Shown: positions 17,102 to 26,317, counted from the first letter of the stretch. The stretch is 64,000 nucleotides of DNA from Flavobacterium lotistagni (GCF_011392125.1 NZ_JAAJBU010000001.1:62001-126000), one strand, 5' to 3'. Numbers and translations are program-made. Notes: generated from the sequence alone by a model not told the origin.

Positions 17102-17854
17102 TTACCAAGTCATGTTAGGGAAAGTGCGTTGCATATATTGTAAATCGGTTAAAATATAACCCATGTGCTCGCTGTGCCGACCGGTCTTTCCTCCTTTTTG
17201 GAAGAATTCTAAGACTGGTGTTTTCAAAGTCGCTTCCGAAAGTACTTCGCTCACATTTTGATGATAAGCCTTTTTAAGTTGCGAAACGTCCACACCAATT
17301 CCTTGTACCACCATTTCAGAATCAGCTTGTGTCATCTCAAAAAGTTCTTCGGTGAATTGCCAAAGATGGCAAATAGCTTCTTGGATGCGCTCATGGCTTT
17401 CATCGGTTCCATCGCCTAAACGTCTGACCCAATCCGACGAAAAACGTACATGGTAACTGACTTCTTTGATACTCTTCTTGGCAATCGCAGCCAGGGTTTC
17501 GTCTTGGCTGAACTGCAATTTCTCCAGCAACAACAAGTGGAATTGGTCAAACAAAAACTGGCGCGCCATCACATAGGCAAAGTCCGTATTGGGTTGCTCC
17601 ACGAGCAAAACGTTTTTGTAATCGCGTTCCAAACGAAGGAAAGCAACAGTATCTTCGGTGGCTACTCCGCCTTGCAATTGCGCAACATACTGGTAATAAC
17701 TTCGGGTTTGTCCGAGCAGATCGAGCGCGATGTTGGTTCCGGCAATGTCGGTTTCTAAAGTCGGGCCGTGACCGCACAATTCGCCCAAACGCTGACCTAA
17801 AATGAGGGCGTTGTCGGCAATTCCGAAAATATATTGAATGAGTGACTCGTTCAT
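17102..17854 (-). CDS. paaC: phenylacetyl-CoA epoxidase structural subunit
   Basis: Non-catalytic ferritin-like partner of PaaA in the multicomponent phenylacetyl-CoA 1,2-epoxidase. The 250-residue chain shows LIQYIFGIADNALILGQRLGELCGHGPTLETDIALAN-like helices, YVMARQFLFDQFHLLLLEKL and KEVSYHVRFSSDWVRRLGDGTDESHERI, typical of PaaC. Its metal-ligand positions are only partly kept, as expected for this subunit. It lies one base from both paaB and paaD. Confidence 0.94.
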   Translation of the reverse strand: MNESLIQYIFGIADNALILGQRLGELCGHGPTLETDIAGTNIALDLLGQTRSYYQYVAQLQGGVATEDTVAFLRLERDYKNVLLVEQPNTDFAYVMARQFLFDQFHLLLLEKLQFSQDETLAAIAKKSIKEVSYHVRFSSDWVRRLGDGTDESHERIQEAICHLWQFTEELFEMTQADSEMVVQGIGVDVSQLKKAYHQNVSEVLSEATLKTPVLEFFQKGGKTGRHSEHMGYILTDLQYMQRTFPNMTW

Positions 17855-17855
17855 C

Positions 17856-18137
17856 TTACATGTGTTTTAATTCGTCCGGCAATTCATAAAACGTCGGATG
17901 GCGATAGGCTTTGTCTTTGGCCGGCTCGAACATTTCGCCGTTGAGCTCCGGATTCGAAGCGGTGATATATTTAGATTCCACCACCCAAATACTCACGCCT
18001 TCCATGCGGCGCGTGTAAACATCGCGGGCATTCTCGAGCGCCATCGTAGCGTCTGATGCGTGAAGCGAACCGCAATGACGGTGCTCTAATCCGTTTTTAC
18101 TTCTGATAAATACTTCCCAAAGTGGCCAGTTTTTCAT
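17856..18137 (-). CDS. paaB: phenylacetyl-CoA epoxidase subunit PaaB
   Basis: A 93-residue subunit of the phenylacetyl-CoA epoxidase. The family pattern WPLWEVFIRSKNGLEHRHCGSLHASDATMALENARDVYTRR is complete, as is the tail KDKAYRHPTFYELPDELKHM. Located between paaA and paaC, as in most known clusters. The paaA-paaB gap is a spacer array; the paaB-paaC gap is one base. Confidence 0.95.
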   Translation of the reverse strand: MKNWPLWEVFIRSKNGLEHRHCGSLHASDATMALENARDVYTRRMEGVSIWVVESKYITASNPELNGEMFEPAKDKAYRHPTFYELPDELKHM

Positions 18138-18145
18138 GTTGTTTT

Positions 18146-18208
18146 GCTATAAGCTATAAGCCGTAAGCCATAAGCATATTGCCTGTAGCTTAAAGCCTAA
18201 AGCGATTT
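18146..18208. repeat. inverted 7-nt spacer array
   Basis: Nine 7-nt units: gctataa, gctataa, gccgtaa, gccataa, gcatatt, gcctgta, gcttaaa, gcctaaa, gcgattt. The second half is approximately the reverse complement of the first, and the last unit runs into the paaA stop codon. The sequence is related to the array at 8431. Confidence 0.85.
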
Positions 18209-19160
18209 ATACTGCTTTTTCTAATTTCATTTCTTGTTTTTCGGCATAAGCCATCGCAGCATCGCGCACCCAAGTTCCTTTTTCCCAAGCGGTGCGGCGA
18301 GCATCCAGACGTTGCTTGTTGCAAGGTCCGTGGCCTTTGACGACTTGCCAGAACTCGTTCCAGTCAATTTCGCCGAAATCATAATGTTTGCGAGCTTCGT
18401 TCCATTTTAAGGCCGGATCCGGAATGGTCAATCCCAAAATATTGGCTTGCGGAACGGTTTGGTCGATGAACTGCTGGCGCAACTCGTCGTTGGTTTTTCG
18501 TTTGAGCTTCCATTTGACCGATTGCTCAGTGTTAGGTGATTCGGCGTCTTTCGGACCGAACATCATCAGTGACGGCCACCACCAGCGGTTGAGCGCGTCT
18601 TGCGCCATGGCTTTTTGCTCGGGCGTTCCGTTACAGAGTGTGAGCAAAATTTCATAACCTTGACGTTGGTGAAAACTTTCTTCTTTACAAATGCGAATCA
18701 TCGCACGCGAATAAGGTCCATAGGAAGTACCCATCAAAGCCACTTGATTGATGATAGCTGCTCCATCAACCAACCAACCCACTGCGCCCATATCGGCCCA
18801 AGTAATGGCTGGATAATTGAAAATGCTGGAATATTTAGCGGCTCCGCTGTGCAATTGCTCGTACATTTCATCGCGGGAAATTCCCAAGGTTTCGGCCGCG
18901 CTGTACAAGTACAAACCGTGTCCGCCTTCGTCTTGAATTTTGGCCAACAAAGCGACTTTACGACGCAACGATGGCGCGCGTGTAATCCAGTTGGCTTCGG
19001 GCAACATGCCGACGATTTCAGAATGCGCGTGTTGCGAAATCTGGCGGATGTGCGTTTGGCGGTACTTCTCGGGCATCCAATCTTTGGGCTCGATTTTCTC
19101 GTCGTTGGCAATGCGCTTCTCGAATATTTCTTCTAAACTTTTGATTTCTTTTTCAGACAT
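18207..19160 (-). CDS. paaA: phenylacetyl-CoA epoxidase catalytic subunit
   Basis: The diiron oxygenase subunit that forms the ring-1,2-epoxide of phenylacetyl-CoA. The 317-residue protein carries the paired iron-ligand motifs in a ferritin-like fold: [19 protein letters not shown] (about residue 92) and [16 protein letters not shown] (about residue 182), with [19 protein letters not shown] before them. The C-terminus ([24 protein letters not shown]) is family-typical. It is the second gene of the operon after paaE. Confidence 0.96.
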   Translation of the reverse strand: MSEKEIKSLEEIFEKRIANDEKIEPKDWMPEKYRQTHIRQISQHAHSEIVGMLPEANWITRAPSLRRKVALLAKIQDEGGHGLYLYSAAETLGISRDEMYEQLHSGAAKYSSIFNYPAITWADMGAVGWLVDGAAIINQVALMGTSYGPYSRAMIRICKEESFHQRQGYEILLTLCNGTPEQKAMAQDALNRWWWPSLMMFGPKDAESPNTEQSVKWKLKRKTNDELRQQFIDQTVPQANILGLTIPDPALKWNEARKHYDFGEIDWNEFWQVVKGHGPCNKQRLDARRTAWEKGTWVRDAAMAYAEKQEMKLEKAV

Positions 19161-19190
19161 AATCTTCAGTTTTTAGTTTGAATAGTTAAA

Positions 19191-20264
19191 TTAGACGCCA
19201 AAATCAACGACCACTTTTTTAGAAGTCGGCACGGCTTGGCAGCTCAATATGTAATTTTTAGCAATTTCTTCTTCTTCGAGCGAATAGTTGAGTTTCATCT
19301 CCACGCTTCCGTCGACTACTTTGCAACGACAAGTACTGCAAACACCGCCTTTACAAGCAAAAGGCAAATCGGCACCGGCAGCGAGTGCTCCGTCGAGAAT
19401 GTTGTCAAAATCTTCGCCCATGACAAAGTGGAATTCTTTTCCGCCGTCAATGATAGTCACTTCGGTACCTTCGACTTTTTTCTCTACGATTTTACTGATG
19501 CGCTGTTTGTCTTCATCCGATAAGCCCGTATTGAAAAGCTCGTAATGAATTTTCTCTTTGGGCAATCCGGCTTTAGTTAGTTCATCACGCAACAAATGAA
19601 TCATGTCTTCGGGTCCGCAGATGAAGCAATCGTCGGTATGGGGAATGTCGATGATTTTATCGGTGAGCACTTGAATCTTTTCAGCGGTAAAACGTCCGTT
19701 GTAGAGTTCGATGCTGCGGTGTTCTTTAGTCAAGAAATAAAAAATCTCAAAACGGCCAAAGTAGCGGTTTTTGAGTTGTTCGATTTCTTCTTTAAAGATA
19801 ATGGATTTGACTGTACGGTTCAGGTAAAAAAGCTTAAAAGTACTCTTCGGTTCCGCAGCCAAATGCGTTTTAATAATAGAGAGAATGGGCGTGATTCCGC
19901 TACCGGCAGCAAAAGCGATGTAGTTCTTGGCTACCATTGGATTGACTTCCGTGTGGAAAGCGCCGTGTGGCGGCATTACATCGAGTGTATCGCCTTTTTT
20001 GAGCGTATCGTTGACAAAGCCCGAGAACAAACCTTCGTTGATTTTTTTGATCGCGACTTGCCATTTGTTTTCGGCCGGACTGGTGCACAGCGAGTACGAA
20101 CGACGAACATCTTCGCCATTAATGGTTGAACGCAAGGTTAAATGTTGTCCTTGTTTGAATTGAAAATCATTTTGAAGTTCAGCAGGAACCTCAAAAGTCA
20201 CCACCGAACAATCTTTGGTGGTTTTGTAAATATCGGCAATTTTAAGAGGGTGAAATTTAGCCAT
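19191..20264 (-). CDS. paaE: phenylacetyl-CoA epoxidase reductase
   Basis: Transfers electrons from NADPH to the PaaA diiron centre. Residues 1-235 are a ferredoxin-NADP reductase module: FAD-binding VRRSYSLCTSP, phosphate loop FAAGSGITPILSIIKT, and CGPEDMI. Residues about 265-357 are a plant-type 2Fe-2S domain with cysteines in FACKGGVCSTCRCKV and LSCQ. It is the first gene after the operator palindrome, so the cluster here begins with paaE rather than ending with it as in E. coli (paaABCDE). Confidence 0.95.
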   Translation of the reverse strand: MAKFHPLKIADIYKTTKDCSVVTFEVPAELQNDFQFKQGQHLTLRSTINGEDVRRSYSLCTSPAENKWQVAIKKINEGLFSGFVNDTLKKGDTLDVMPPHGAFHTEVNPMVAKNYIAFAAGSGITPILSIIKTHLAAEPKSTFKLFYLNRTVKSIIFKEEIEQLKNRYFGRFEIFYFLTKEHRSIELYNGRFTAEKIQVLTDKIIDIPHTDDCFICGPEDMIHLLRDELTKAGLPKEKIHYELFNTGLSDEDKQRISKIVEKKVEGTEVTIIDGGKEFHFVMGEDFDNILDGALAAGADLPFACKGGVCSTCRCKVVDGSVEMKLNYSLEEEEIAKNYILSCQAVPTSKKVVVDFGV

Positions 20265-20280
20265 GCAACTTGAAATTTAA

Positions 20281-20300
20281 AAACTAACAATTGTTAGTTT
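20281..20300. promoter_or_regulatory. 20-bp palindromic operator at the paaE promoter
   Basis: A perfect palindrome, AAACTAACAATTGTTAGTTT, 17 bases before the paaE start codon. It starts just downstream of the -7 box (20307-20314) and so covers the expected start of transcription, the position for a repressor. The adjacent TetR gene at 20484 is the obvious candidate to bind it. Confidence 0.75.
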
Positions 20301-20306
20301 ACATTG

Positions 20307-20314
20307 CAAATTTA
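20307..20314 (-). promoter_or_regulatory. -7 box of the paa operon
   Basis: Minus-strand TAAATTTG, a full match to TAnnTTTG. No clean TTG lies at the usual distance upstream. Confidence 0.6.
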
Positions 20315-20379
20315 AAGAATATTTCTCAAAAGTTACGACAACGTTTGAAATTTTATAACTAATTGTGATTTAAGCACTT

Positions 20380-20472
20380 TAGCCCTAGCCCTGATGGCAG
20401 CGAAAATCCTTTTGCTTCGGGGTTCGAAGTAAAAGATTGCAGCGTACAGCAGGTTCCCGGCTCCTAAAAATC
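20380..20472 (+). repeat. Flavo-1-like dispersed repeat
   Basis: GCCCTAGCCCTGATGGCAGCG, AATCCTTTTGCTTCGGGGTT, AAAAGATTGCAGCG and CAGGTTCCCGGCTCCTAAAAATC. It lies between the TetR stop codon and the paaE promoter, on the strand opposite to the genes. Confidence 0.65.
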
Positions 20473-20483
20473 TTACTGAAAGT

Positions 20484-21053
20484 TTAGATAATTCCGTTGA
20501 GTAAAGCTTCGGTCATGGCTGATTTCAGTACCGTTTCGCTCGGGCTTTTTTTCTTTCCGTACCATAAATACAGCGTTCTGAGCGTGGAAAGTGTCGAGAA
20601 AATTATCACCTCAACATTAAGATTTTTTAATTCTTTGCTGGCAATTCCTGCTTTGATGATTGTGCGGAAATGTTCTTCATATTCTTCGCGCATCTGGACA
20701 AAATAAGCGAGTTTATCTGCTTCGAGATGCATCCAGTCGTTGTTCAAGCAAGCCAGCGCGTCGGGATTTCTCACGGTAATGTCGATGTGAAGTTGAATGA
20801 CTTTCTTGAGTTTTTCGATGGTGTTTTCCTCGGAACTGACAATTTGCAAAATAGTACTGGTGAATTCTTCGGCAATCTCGATGATGATCAAAACCAAAAT
20901 TTCTTGCTTGGATTTGATGTGGTTGTAGAGGCTCGCCGCTTTGATATTCATCGCTTGGGCAATATCGCGCATGGTCACGGCACTGTAACCTTTTTCTTTG
21001 AACAGGCGGGCAGCGACAGTGATGATTTCGGTTTTGCGGTCGAGTGGCTTCAT
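20484..21053 (-). CDS. TetR-family regulator, likely repressor of the paa operon
   Basis: A 189-residue TetR protein. The N-terminal helix-turn-helix is typical: TEIITVAARLFKEKGYSAVTMRDIAQAMNIKAASLYNHIKSKQEIL. The C-terminal ligand domain is all-helical and divergent. I choose the ATG at 21053; an upstream in-frame TTG at 21062 would lie inside the promoter box. That box (minus-strand TATATTTG, 21060-21067) is so close to the ATG that the transcript may be almost leaderless. By position it should control paaE onward through the palindrome at 20281, with an aryl- or acyl-CoA as effector; this is inference from known PaaR systems. Confidence 0.88.
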   Translation of the reverse strand: MKPLDRKTEIITVAARLFKEKGYSAVTMRDIAQAMNIKAASLYNHIKSKQEILVLIIIEIAEEFTSTILQIVSSEENTIEKLKKVIQLHIDITVRNPDALACLNNDWMHLEADKLAYFVQMREEYEEHFRTIIKAGIASKELKNLNVEVIIFSTLSTLRTLYLWYGKKKSPSETVLKSAMTEALLNGII

Positions 21054-21081
21054 GGGTTTCAAATATAGAATTTATTCGCAT

Positions 21082-21106
21082 AAAAAAACCACGTCTTTCA
21101 ACGTGG
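21082..21106 (-). terminator. terminator of the adhesin gene
   Basis: Read on the minus strand: CCACGT, loop TTGAAAG region, ACGTGG, then seven Ts. It lies between the adhesin stop codon and the TetR promoter. Confidence 0.85.
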
Positions 21107-21136
21107 CTTCTTTCCAAAAAACTAACTATAAAAACC

Positions 21137-24100
21137 CTATTTCTTGATGACTTTATAAGTTTTGATTTGGTGGTCAACAGTTACTTTCACGAAATAAGCA
21201 CCCGCAGCATAAGCCGACAAATCTAATTTCGCTTCCGTGGCATTGACGGTCGTAGACTGAATGTGCTGTCCGAGCATATTGTACAGCGCCACTTTTGAAA
21301 TCGGTTGGTTCGATAGGATATTCACCACATCAAAAGTTGGGTTCGGATACAATTGCAAGGCATTCATTTCAAAGCCTTCCGTACCGAGACAATTGCCAAG
21401 GCTAACGGTAATCGCGAGTCGGGTCGGGCTTTCACAACCGGTTTGCGTTTGCGAAGCGTAATATGTTGTTCCGGCAACTAATAGTGTGTTGTCTGCTAAT
21501 AAATTCCCGGATGTCGGTGCATCGTACCACTGGATTTCCACACCTTCCACATGCAGTAAGCCTACCGATTCGCCTTCGCAGAAAGTTTGGTTCGCAAAAC
21601 CTGTAGGAGCAGATGTTGGAATAATACTCGCCGTAACAGCCGTTCTTGTAGAAGTACAGGTTCCGTTAGTTGCTTCGACGTAATAAGTTGTGGTTGCTGC
21701 AATATCCGGTGTAGCGAAAGTACTTCCAGTTCCCAGAGCCGTTCCGCCAGAAGGCACATCGAACCAACTGATGGTTCCTTCATTGGATACCGCACTTAGG
21801 GTTAGACTTCCTGCATCACATCGGGTAGCTCCGTTAACCGAAGTAATCATAGGCAAAGCAAGACTGGTGTAACTCACCGGAACTCTTGCCGAAGTACAAC
21901 CATTGCTGACTGCCTCGACATAGAATGTAGCCGATGCGCCACTCACGGGAATACTGTTTCCGGTAGCGAACGCTATTCCGCCGCTGGACAAACTATACCA
22001 GTAAATGGTTCCTGCGCTGGCCGTAGCCGATAAAGTTCCAGTTTCATTAGCGCATATTGTCGTGTCGGTAGTGGAAGTAATTGTTGGAATCATATTTACT
22101 GTAGCCAAAACCGGCACACGAACAGAAGTACAACTGTTATTGACCGCTTCCACATAGAAAGTAGTAGTTTCGGTAATCGACGGTGTGATGAAAGTATTAC
22201 CTGTTCCTAAAACGCTTCCGCCACTAGCAGCATTATACCAATTCAACTGACCTGCATTGGCAAAGGCCGACAAAGTTACGGTGCCCGAACCACAAACTTG
22301 CGATGGAGAAGTTGAAGTGATGCTTGGTGTAACATTGATGGTCGCTAAAACTGCCGTTCTGGACGAAGTACAAGTACCGTCATTGGTTTCTACATAATAA
22401 TTGGTCGAGCCTGAAAGGGACGGCGTGGTGAAACTGTTCCCGGTTCCGAGCAATGTACCTGCAGTCGGCACATTATACCAACTCAAAGTTCCAGCCGATG
22501 CGGTAGCAGCTAAAGTCACTTCTCCGGCATCACAACGGCTACCCGGTGAGGTGGTAGTAATCGTCGGCACTTCATTTATGGTAATGGTTACCGGAATTCT
22601 GACCGAAGTACAACCGTTGGCCGTAGCATCTACATAATAAGTGGTCGTGACCACAACGCTCGGGGTAAAATTTGTACCGATTCCTAAAGCACTTCCACCT
22701 GTTGCAGAAGCATACCAAGCCAAACTGCCGGAACTAGCGGCTTGCAGTGTAGCCGAACCTGCACCACAACGACTAGCAGGCGTGGTCGAAGTAATTGTCG
22801 GAGCAGTATTGACCGTAGCGATTATAGGAATTCTGGCTGAAGTACAACTTGTGTTGACCGCTTCTACATAGAAAGTAGTAGTTTCGGTAATTGACGGAGT
22901 AGTAAAGGTGTTACCCGTTCCCAGGACACTTCCTCCACTAGCTGCACTGTACCAGTTCAATGAACCTGCATTTGCGAAAGCCGACAAAGTCACTATGCCT
23001 GAACCACAAACTTGCGAAGGCGTGGTCGAGGTAATGCTTGGCGTGATATTGATTGTCGCCAAAACTGAGGTTCTCGGTGAGGTACAAGTGCCGTCATTGG
23101 TTTCCACATAATAATTGGTCGAAGTGGAAATAGACGGTGTAGTGAAACTGGTTCCCGTTCCGATCAATATGCCTCCGGTTGGCGCGTTATACCAGCTCAA
23201 AGTTCCGGCCGATGCCGTCGCGCCTAGAGTGACAACACCCGAGTCACAGCGGCTTCCCGGCGAAGTAGTAACAATCGTTGGAATACTATTTACCGTTAAG
23301 GTCACTGGTGTTCTCGCCGAAGTACAACCATTGGCCGAAGTTTCAATATAATAAGTAGTTGTTCCGATGACATTTGGAGAAAAATTGGTTCCCGTAGCTA
23401 GAGCAATACCACCGGTCGCGACAGCAAACCAACTGATGGTTCCCGCGCTGGTCGAAGCGCCTAAGGTTGCTACACCTGAACCACAACGGCTCGCAGGAGT
23501 TGTTGCAATAATAGTTGGAACAGTATTGATAGTCGCCACCACCGGAATTCTGGTCGAAATACAGTTTTGTGCTGTAGTGGTTTCCGCATAATAGGTCGTA
23601 GACACACTGATATTTGGCGTGGTGAAAGTACTTCCGGTGCTAATTAAGTTCCCTCCGTTAGCTGCATCATACCAACTCACTGTGCCGGCACTTGGGTTTG
23701 CACTTAAGGTCAAAACACCCGCACCACAACGACTGGCCGGTGTTCCGGTAATCGTCGGAACTGTATTGATTGTCGCTAAAACGGCAGTTCTTGAAGAAGC
23801 CACGCAACCATTGTAAGCTTCAGCGTAATAAGTCGTATTGATGCTGATACTTGGCGTGGTGAAAGTAGCTCCGGTTCCGAGCAAAGTGCCTCCGGTAGCT
23901 GCCGCATACCAACGCACGATTCCGCCACTGGTCGCGCCAATGGTTACTGAACCTGCTCCACATCGTGAACCTGGAGTCGTTGCAGTAATTGTGGCAGTTG
24001 CTCCGATGGTGATATACGCAGTTTTGGTTTCGATGTCATTTCCGTCCTCGTTCAGCGCTTTGAGTGTGACGGCGTAAGTACCGGCTGTGGCATAGCGCAC

Positions 24101-24709
24101 CACAGGATTCTGGCTGTAAATGGTTGACGGAGCGACAACAGTGCCGCCGGTGAAAGTCCATTCCCAAGCCACTGCATCAGTCGATAAATTGGTAAAAGTA
24201 ACGTCGGTATTCACACAAGCAGTAGTCGGACTCGCAGAAAAATCGGCTACCGGTAAAACAATGGCACAATTGCGATTTTTGTCCACAGCCGCACCGCTGC
24301 CTTCAGCTCCGAAATAAGCATAAAATTGAGGTGGAATCGGACAAACCTGACTCAATAAAGTATGAACGCCTTGCCCGTCACCATTACCTCCGGTATAAGC
24401 AAATGCTCCTGGAGGCAAGCCGCAGGAAGTAGTCGAAATAGTTTGAGAAGCACCTCCGTGCCCGTTGCCACCCAGATAAGCGAAACCTCCGGGCGGTGTG
24501 CCGCAACTGGTTCCTGTCAGGGTATGAATACTGCTGCCATCGCCGCTTCCGCCAAAATAGGCATAAAAGTGTGCCGGATTGCCACAAATAGAATTGGTGA
24601 GTTCTCCGAGCGAAGTTCCGGCAGATCCGCCAGTATACTGAGCATACAGCGGAAAATGAGCCAGCAGCAATACCATCAAGAGTTGATAGATATATTTGGT
24701 TGATTTCAT
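21137..24709 (-). CDS. giant Ig-repeat cell-surface adhesin with T9SS sorting domain
   Basis: A 1190-residue secreted protein. Residues 1-23 are a signal peptide. Residues about 25-150 contain four copies of a Gly-rich unit (FYAYFGGSGDG, FAYLGGNGHG, FAYTGGNGDG, FYAYFGAEGSG), each followed by a Cys-Pro motif. A PKD domain follows (about 155-240, WEWTFTGG). Then come eleven Ig-like units of about 80 residues of the type RCGAG-VTL-WYxAATGG-LGTG-TTYYVE. Repeats 3-5 and 6-8 match as blocks, indicating duplication of a three-unit block. The last 75 residues (ALQLYPNPTFDVVNILS to YKVIKK) are a type A T9SS sorting signal. Its role is presumably adhesion; the ligand is unknown. Confidence 0.92.
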   Translation of the reverse strand: MKSTKYIYQLLMVLLLAHFPLYAQYTGGSAGTSLGELTNSICGNPAHFYAYFGGSGDGSSIHTLTGTSCGTPPGGFAYLGGNGHGGASQTISTTSCGLPPGAFAYTGGNGDGQGVHTLLSQVCPIPPQFYAYFGAEGSGAAVDKNRNCAIVLPVADFSASPTTACVNTDVTFTNLSTDAVAWEWTFTGGTVVAPSTIYSQNPVVRYATAGTYAVTLKALNEDGNDIETKTAYITIGATATITATTPGSRCGAGSVTIGATSGGIVRWYAAATGGTLLGTGATFTTPSISINTTYYAEAYNGCVASSRTAVLATINTVPTITGTPASRCGAGVLTLSANPSAGTVSWYDAANGGNLISTGSTFTTPNISVSTTYYAETTTAQNCISTRIPVVATINTVPTIIATTPASRCGSGVATLGASTSAGTISWFAVATGGIALATGTNFSPNVIGTTTYYIETSANGCTSARTPVTLTVNSIPTIVTTSPGSRCDSGVVTLGATASAGTLSWYNAPTGGILIGTGTSFTTPSISTSTNYYVETNDGTCTSPRTSVLATINITPSITSTTPSQVCGSGIVTLSAFANAGSLNWYSAASGGSVLGTGNTFTTPSITETTTFYVEAVNTSCTSARIPIIATVNTAPTITSTTPASRCGAGSATLQAASSGSLAWYASATGGSALGIGTNFTPSVVVTTTYYVDATANGCTSVRIPVTITINEVPTITTTSPGSRCDAGEVTLAATASAGTLSWYNVPTAGTLLGTGNSFTTPSLSGSTNYYVETNDGTCTSSRTAVLATINVTPSITSTSPSQVCGSGTVTLSAFANAGQLNWYNAASGGSVLGTGNTFITPSITETTTFYVEAVNNSCTSVRVPVLATVNMIPTITSTTDTTICANETGTLSATASAGTIYWYSLSSGGIAFATGNSIPVSGASATFYVEAVSNGCTSARVPVSYTSLALPMITSVNGATRCDAGSLTLSAVSNEGTISWFDVPSGGTALGTGSTFATPDIAATTTYYVEATNGTCTSTRTAVTASIIPTSAPTGFANQTFCEGESVGLLHVEGVEIQWYDAPTSGNLLADNTLLVAGTTYYASQTQTGCESPTRLAITVSLGNCLGTEGFEMNALQLYPNPTFDVVNILSNQPISKVALYNMLGQHIQSTTVNATEAKLDLSAYAAGAYFVKVTVDHQIKTYKVIKK

Positions 24710-24777
24710 CTGATTAGATTTTAATTAATAGTAAACTTTAGCGCATTGCACGCAGGGTAATGAAAATCTAACAAATG

Positions 24778-26241
24778 CTATCTCACGCCTCTGCCTCCGA
24801 TGCCGTAGCTTCTATTTACAGATGAATTGATAATGCTATAACGATCTGAAGTGCATATATAAGGTGAAATGTTGTAATACGCTCCTCCTCTGTAGCCTAC
24901 TCCATTGCTAGCAGAATTAGTTGTCGGCCAAGTGGCTTGGTTCGCAAAACCGATGGCATCCAAAGTACCATCGCCCAAAGTTCCTGTGTAAGTCATACCA
25001 GCGGCATGATAAGTTCCGATTACAGTTTCCCATACGTTTCCTGACATATCCATGACGCCATAATAAGCTGCTCCCGAAGACAATCTTCCAGAAGTTCCGC
25101 TGGCCATCGCTCCTACTCTCATTGGCCCGTAAATGCTGCTGGCACTATTAAGATTGTACGCACACATTCCGTTGTTTACTGCAATACTGGGCACTTCATT
25201 CGATTGAAATGAATTGTTCAGAGCATTGCTATACACGGCGGTAGCTTGCGTACTTCCCCAAGCGTATTCTCCAGAAACTCTAGGTTGTGGGCCACGACAA
25301 ACTTTTTCAAACTCCAATTCGGTCATCGGACGCAGTGCAGCCCAATCCAAATAAGCAGCTAGGTCGAACCAGCTCAATATATTCATCGCGATGTCTTGCC
25401 CATCATTCACGCTGTTGGGCGTTCCCGGAGTAGCATCGGAACCAAAAACCGCCGGAATTGCTCCGTTGCTTCCCGGAGTAACGATTGACAATCCGCAACG
25501 GTATTGCAATGCTGTGCCGCTATACATGGCGTAACTTCCAGTGGCACTGATAGGATCGGTCACCACGCGGTTCTTCTGCTGGTCGAAAGTAAGCGAATTC
25601 AAAAAATCAGCATATTGCTCTACAGAAACTTCATACTTCATGCAATAGAACGAATTATATCCCATCGGGAAAGTAGCCGGAACAGCCGAAGAATAAGAAG
25701 CGCTGATGGCACCTGCAGTCAATCCGCTGGTTTGTGCCGTATTGTTGATGGTAATGCTGTTGTAAGTGTAGGAACCAGCTGCATCGCCAATCTGGAAATC
25801 ACCTTGCGGAATGTTGACCATCTCGACACCATAAACCTTGAAATTATAGGTTCCGGCTGGTAAATTCATGCTCAACGTTACCGCTGTGGAAGCGATATTT
25901 CCGCCACCGACAGCACTGCGATGGATAAAAACGCCTTTGTTGTCGGTCACGGTATCTACTTGCAAAGGCGAACCGGCGCTGTGACCGGAAGTATTTAAGT
26001 TAACGTGGTTCCACAATTTGGTGTTGCAATCTTGGTATTTCACAAAAACCCAAACCGCGTCCCAATTGGCCGGAGCGGCACTGGCATACCAACTGTTTTC
26101 CCAACTGATGTTAAAAGTAATATTAGAACCGCTAACCGAAGTCCCGGTAATTTGGACATTATTTGCCCGGCTGCTCAACGCAAAAGCAAATAAAAAGAAA
26201 AACCCATAAGCGAGGTTTGAAAATAATTTTCCCGTTTTCAT
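24778..26241 (-). CDS. secreted SUMF1/formylglycine-generating-enzyme-like domain protein
   Basis: A 487-residue exported protein (signal peptide 1-26). Residues about 30-140 form a beta-sandwich-like N-terminal region. From about 145 a SUMF1 (FGE-sulfatase) domain follows: MVNIPQGDFQIGDA, RPMTELEFEKVCRGPQ, AWGS, GMCAYNLN, SGNVWETVIGTY, YRGGAYYN and DRYSIINSSVNRSYGIGGRGVR at the end. Such domains occur in the gliding/T9SS proteins GldK/GldJ and as structural folds; the catalytic cysteines of true FGE are not evident, so an enzymatic role is doubtful. Its promoter carries the AAATACG-N8-CGTATTT inverted repeat found at two other operons nearby. Confidence 0.88.
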   Translation of the reverse strand: MKTGKLFSNLAYGFFFLFAFALSSRANNVQITGTSVSGSNITFNISWENSWYASAAPANWDAVWVFVKYQDCNTKLWNHVNLNTSGHSAGSPLQVDTVTDNKGVFIHRSAVGGGNIASTAVTLSMNLPAGTYNFKVYGVEMVNIPQGDFQIGDAAGSYTYNSITINNTAQTSGLTAGAISASYSSAVPATFPMGYNSFYCMKYEVSVEQYADFLNSLTFDQQKNRVVTDPISATGSYAMYSGTALQYRCGLSIVTPGSNGAIPAVFGSDATPGTPNSVNDGQDIAMNILSWFDLAAYLDWAALRPMTELEFEKVCRGPQPRVSGEYAWGSTQATAVYSNALNNSFQSNEVPSIAVNNGMCAYNLNSASSIYGPMRVGAMASGTSGRLSSGAAYYGVMDMSGNVWETVIGTYHAAGMTYTGTLGDGTLDAIGFANQATWPTTNSASNGVGYRGGAYYNISPYICTSDRYSIINSSVNRSYGIGGRGVR

Positions 26242-26267
26242 TTTGTTGTTTTTTAAAAGTTATAGCG

Positions 26268-26275
26268 CAAATGTA
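26268..26275 (-). promoter_or_regulatory. -7 box of the SUMF1-domain gene
   Basis: Minus-strand TACATTTG, a full match to TAnnTTTG, 27 bases before the start codon and exactly 20 bases downstream of the inverted repeat at 26296. Confidence 0.7.
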
Positions 26276-26295
26276 GAAGCGCCACCTACGCTAAG

Positions 26296-26317
26296 AAATA
26301 CGCAGATTTTCGTATTT
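26296..26317. promoter_or_regulatory. inverted-repeat operator, site 1 of 3
   Basis: AAATACG, 8 bases (cagatttt), CGTATTT. From the -7 box its centre should be near -45 relative to the start of transcription, a typical activator position. It matches sites at 31914 and 36527 in arms, spacer length and distance to the -7 box. Confidence 0.8.

Noticed and set aside
22401..23816. A series of rightward open frames opposite the adhesin
   Set aside because: They occur once per Ig repeat and follow its codon pattern, have no own starts or promoters, and encode no family; they are shadows of the repeated gene.
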